Shown piece after piece: positions 43,009 through 44,844 of a DNA stretch of 44,844 nucleotides. Position 1 is the stretch's first letter, and each line of letters starts with the position of its first letter. The DNA lies in contig CAYOFO010000005.1 of assembly GCA_964403325.1 (NCBI GenBank), forward strand, positions 1-44,844, read 5' to 3'. The position numbers and the translations under genes are program-made. The stretch is from CAZQNF01 sp964403325. GTDB lineage: Bacteria; Patescibacteriota; Patescibacteriia; Magasanikbacterales; GWA2-37-8. The notes under the pieces are model-generated. The model was not told where the DNA came from. It searched no databases and saw only the letters and a list, made by a program, of their open reading frames with translations.

Positions 43009-43096
43009 GGAGAGTTGGCTGAGTGGTCGAAAGCAACGGTTTACTAAACCGTAGTCCGGTATCCCCGGACCGTGGGTTCGAATCCTACACTCTCCG
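43009..43096 (+). tRNA. tRNA-Ser with anticodon ACU
   Basis: Full class II cloverleaf: acceptor GGAGAGT / ACTCTCC, D arm GCT...AGC with GAGTGGTCGAA loop, anticodon stem ACGGT / ACCGT, loop TTACTAA with anticodon ACT at 43043-43045. A long variable arm (GTCCGG / CCGGAC) and T arm GTGGG-TTCGAAT-CCTAC complete it. The discriminator base is G73, as in serine tRNAs, and CCA is not encoded. The expected anticodon for the AGY serine codons is GCU, so A at position 34 is unusual. Confidence 0.93.
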
Positions 43097-43111
43097 CAGA
43101 TCGTAACGAAG

Positions 43112-43139
43112 TAAGTTTAAAAACTTAATTTTCTTTTTT
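43112..43139 (+). terminator. Weak terminator after tRNA-Ser
   Basis: AT-only dyad TAAGTTT / AAACTTA with a 2-nt loop, followed by ATTTTCTTTTTTATT. Confidence 0.4.
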
Positions 43140-43174
43140 ATTAGCGGAAATTTATTCAGTTGGATAGATAAATT

Positions 43175-43555
43175 ATGGCAAAATATGTAGATGGATTTAT
43201 TCTTGTAGTTCCACAAGATAAAGTTGAGGAATACAAGAAAATGGCAGAAGGCGGCCGTGATGCGTGGATGAAGCATGGTGCGTTAGAGTACTATGAATGC
43301 CGCGGTACTGATCTTGCCCCACAGGAAATGGGTGATCAAAAAAGCCGTGCGTTTCCAGAAATGGCTGGAGCTGCAAGTAGTGATAGTGTTTGGTTTTCTT
43401 ATATAGTCTTTAAATCCAAAGAACATCGAGATGAGGTCAACGCTAAAGTCATGGAAGAAATGAGCAAACAGATGGAAAGTGGCAGCGATATGTCGATGCC
43501 TTTTGAAATGAAGAAAATGGCTTATGGCGGTTTTCAAGTTGAAGTAGAGGGCTAG
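43175..43555 (+). CDS. DUF1428 family protein
   Basis: 126 residues of the YbaA/DUF1428 dimeric alpha-beta barrel family: YVDGFILVVPQDKVEEYKKMA, HGALEYYECRGTDL, VWFSYIVFKSKEHRDEVNAKVM and the end MPFEMKKMAYGGFQVEVEG. Biochemical role unknown. It is widespread in bacteria and uncommon in reduced CPR genomes to my knowledge. It has a separate start after the tRNA, without a clear promoter. Confidence 0.9.
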   Translation: MAKYVDGFILVVPQDKVEEYKKMAEGGRDAWMKHGALEYYECRGTDLAPQEMGDQKSRAFPEMAGAASSDSVWFSYIVFKSKEHRDEVNAKVMEEMSKQMESGSDMSMPFEMKKMAYGGFQVEVEG

Positions 43556-43680
43556 TTTAATTAGTAGTAATAAAAAACTAAAAAAGCTAACCCGTAGTTC
43601 GGATAAGGTTGATAACACGCCGCACTTACGACAAAGGGTCAAAGCATCTCTTGAGATAATAACCTGGAGTGTTAATTAAG

Positions 43681-43705
43681 AACAGCTTGATGAAGAGCTG
43701 TTTTT
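43681..43705 (+). terminator. Terminator after the DUF1428 gene
   Basis: Stem AACAGCT / AGCTGTT with an 8-nt loop, followed by TTTTT. It lies between two convergent genes. The stretch 43556-43680 before it holds no complete gene; a short frame reading NTPHLRQRVKASLEIITWSV ends at TAA 43677 and may be a gene remnant. Confidence 0.7.
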
Positions 43706-43707
43706 AT

Positions 43708-44103
43708 TTAGTTAAAATTTACTAGAAAATTATACATTCCCATGCCGCACACGCCGCGCAGCGGAACACCGGCCACAGGCGTTCCAATATCGATAATTTC
43801 TTCTCCGGTCTGCGAAAGTATTTTTTGATAATTCACCGACTTGATAACGAGAGACGCCGAACAGTCATAAGTACCGTTTGTTTTTATTACAAGTTTTGTG
43901 GGAATACCAGCTTTGGCGGTAGAAACTTTCGGTGTATATCCGCCTTTGGCCAGTATGGTTATATACTGAATACCATTTTTTATTTCGTTACTCTCTGCGC
44001 CGGAAGTGTTTTTCGCTGTGTTTTTTGGTGTTCCGCTTAAGACAATTATAGCTATACCAACCACCAGAGCGCTCATGATAATAATCGAAATGGCTTTTTT
44101 CAT
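43708..44103 (-). CDS. Membrane-anchored cupredoxin-like domain protein
   Basis: 131 residues from the ATG at 44103. An N-terminal membrane helix or signal (MKKAISIIIMSALVVGIAI) is followed by a cupredoxin-like domain: ITILAKGGYTPKVSTAKAGIPTKLVIKTNGTYDCSASLVIKSVNYQKIL and the end GVPLRGVCGMGMYNFLV. The CGMGMY end and the DCS motif are seen in cupredoxin-1-type domains linked to copper handling. It follows the TauE/SafE-type gene by 7 nt and probably works with it in metal transport. Confidence 0.78.
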   Translation of the reverse strand: MKKAISIIIMSALVVGIAIIVLSGTPKNTAKNTSGAESNEIKNGIQYITILAKGGYTPKVSTAKAGIPTKLVIKTNGTYDCSASLVIKSVNYQKILSQTGEEIIDIGTPVAGVPLRGVCGMGMYNFLVNFN

Positions 44104-44110
44104 AGGATAG

Positions 44111-44842
44111 TTATAGAGTAAACAAGGGAGGTATAATGCCAACCCCAGCGAGACCGGCCAGGAGCGCAAATATGCCAAGGCCAATTACCACCACGCCTGC
44201 CGATTTAAAAAATAGTGGTGCATGTTTTGATTTTCCAAATGACACCGAACTAAAAGAGAGTAGGGTCAGCATCGGCAGGGTGCCAGCTGCAAAGGCCAGC
44301 ATTAATTCCATGCCGGAAACAAATGATCCGCTCGAGAGGGCGGCGATTTGCATGGACTGAGTAAATCCGCAGGGTAGAAAAAACGTTCCTACGCCGACAA
44401 GTATGGGAGTGATGGTGGTGTGCTCTACCTTTCTAAAATAGCTAAATAAATGACTCGGAAGTGTAAGATTATTTTTTTTGAAGACCCCTACCAGATTAAG
44501 ACCGAGGAAGATCATTACGGTCGAAGCGACTAAGCCCAGAATTGCCGAAAACATAAAGTTAACGCCAATTGTTTTGCCAACGAGGCCGAGCAAACCGCCC
44601 AATAAAGCAAAACCAAGCACTCTTCCCAGATGGAAGAAGATAAAAGGTTTTTTTGCAGAAGAGTCGTCATCTTTCATAACTTTGGCCGATAGGGAAAGAA
44701 CCAGGCCGCCAACTATCGCGAGACAACTGGAAACAGAAGCGATAAGCCCAATAATGAAACTGGTCGCTGGCGTGGTTCTTCCGCCTAAACCAAGATTTAA
44801 AATGCCTGATTTCTGAAGAAGAAAGAATAGGGCTAAAAACAA
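44111..44842 (-). CDS. TauE/SafE-DsbD-like membrane protein (5' partial)
   Basis: At least 243 residues with about six membrane helices; the frame is open at the window edge, so the N terminus is missing. Two related halves are visible: SFIIGLIASVSSCLAIVGGLVLSLSA and GVGTFFLPCGFTQSMQIAALSSGSF. These resemble the CxxxGG/PCG motifs of the cytochrome-c-biogenesis/DsbD-2/SafE group. In related gene sets such proteins occur with heavy-metal-binding and cupredoxin domains, in line with the next gene. Substrate unknown. Confidence 0.8.
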   Translation of the reverse strand: MFLALFFLLQKSGILNLGLGGRTTPATSFIIGLIASVSSCLAIVGGLVLSLSAKVMKDDDSSAKKPFIFFHLGRVLGFALLGGLLGLVGKTIGVNFMFSAILGLVASTVMIFLGLNLVGVFKKNNLTLPSHLFSYFRKVEHTTITPILVGVGTFFLPCGFTQSMQIAALSSGSFVSGMELMLAFAAGTLPMLTLLSFSSVSFGKSKHAPLFFKSAGVVVIGLGIFALLAGLAGVGIIPPLFTL

Positions 44843-44844
44843 GA

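Noticed and set aside
1..44844. CRISPR arrays, rRNA genes, insertion sequences with transposase
   Set aside because: No regularly spaced repeats, rRNA sequence or transposase motifs were seen on either strand.

Overview
The window reads as a chromosomal segment of a Patescibacteria (CPR) bacterium, probably from the Parcubacteria side. The inference rests on gene content and style: AT-rich, compact coding, few Shine-Dalgarno sequences, a PrgI / VirB4-like secretion cluster next to a giant cysteine-rich exported protein, a split ComEC, and many short genes of unknown function. TGA is a normal stop here (for example the genes ending at 8369 and 17699) and an RF2-type release factor is present, so this is not one of the UGA-recoding CPR lineages.

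Layout. 1-4.9 kb: the 3' part of leuS, which carries three complete inserted enzyme modules (Nudix, alpha/beta-hydrolase, HAD), then a FAD-dependent geranylgeranyl-reductase-like oxidoreductase. 4.9-9.4 kb: ComEC split into a membrane-channel gene and a separate metallo-beta-lactamase gene with a methyltransferase between them, then an exported L,D-transpeptidase with calcium-binding repeats. Two copies of a ~125 bp interspersed repeat lie here and a third, inverted, lies at 14.8 kb. 9.4-12.6 kb: a decaying tandem array of a two-gene cassette (A, a small two-helix membrane protein with a VVPELPE-type N terminus; B, a ~97-100 aa helical protein), with pseudogene remnants and a duplicated scrap of the L,D-transpeptidase 3' end, then a gene with an internal duplication. 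12.6-17.7 kb: nusA behind a strong promoter and a hairpin leader, yidC, a PRC-barrel gene, a nucleotidyltransferase and an O-antigen-ligase-like membrane protein. 17.7-18.2 kb: a short, very GC-rich island with a lipoprotein gene on the minus strand. 18.3-20.4 kb: groES-groEL with a consensus promoter and a CIRCE-like operator. 20.5-22.5 kb: a two-gene operon of unknown function on the minus strand, divergent from prfB-rsmA with overlapping promoters. 24.5-43 kb: a long co-directional cluster encoding an envelope-spanning type IV secretion-like machine: a membrane-anchored EF-hand-like protein, a ~2630-residue cysteine-rich exported protein, a VirB6/TrbL-like protein, two unknown proteins, PrgI, a TraC-like protein, the VirB4 ATPase and a VirB8-like protein, ending in comF. 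43-44.8 kb: a tRNA-Ser with an unusual ACU anticodon, a DUF1428 gene, and convergent genes for a cupredoxin-like protein and a TauE/SafE-type membrane protein that runs off the window.

The best candidates for something undescribed are the triple-insertion LeuRS, the A/B cassette array, and the secretion cluster with its giant protein and unknown partners. The ACU-anticodon tRNA-Ser and the GC-rich island also merit checks, since either could be real biology or an assembly artefact. All functional calls come from motifs read by eye; no database search was run.
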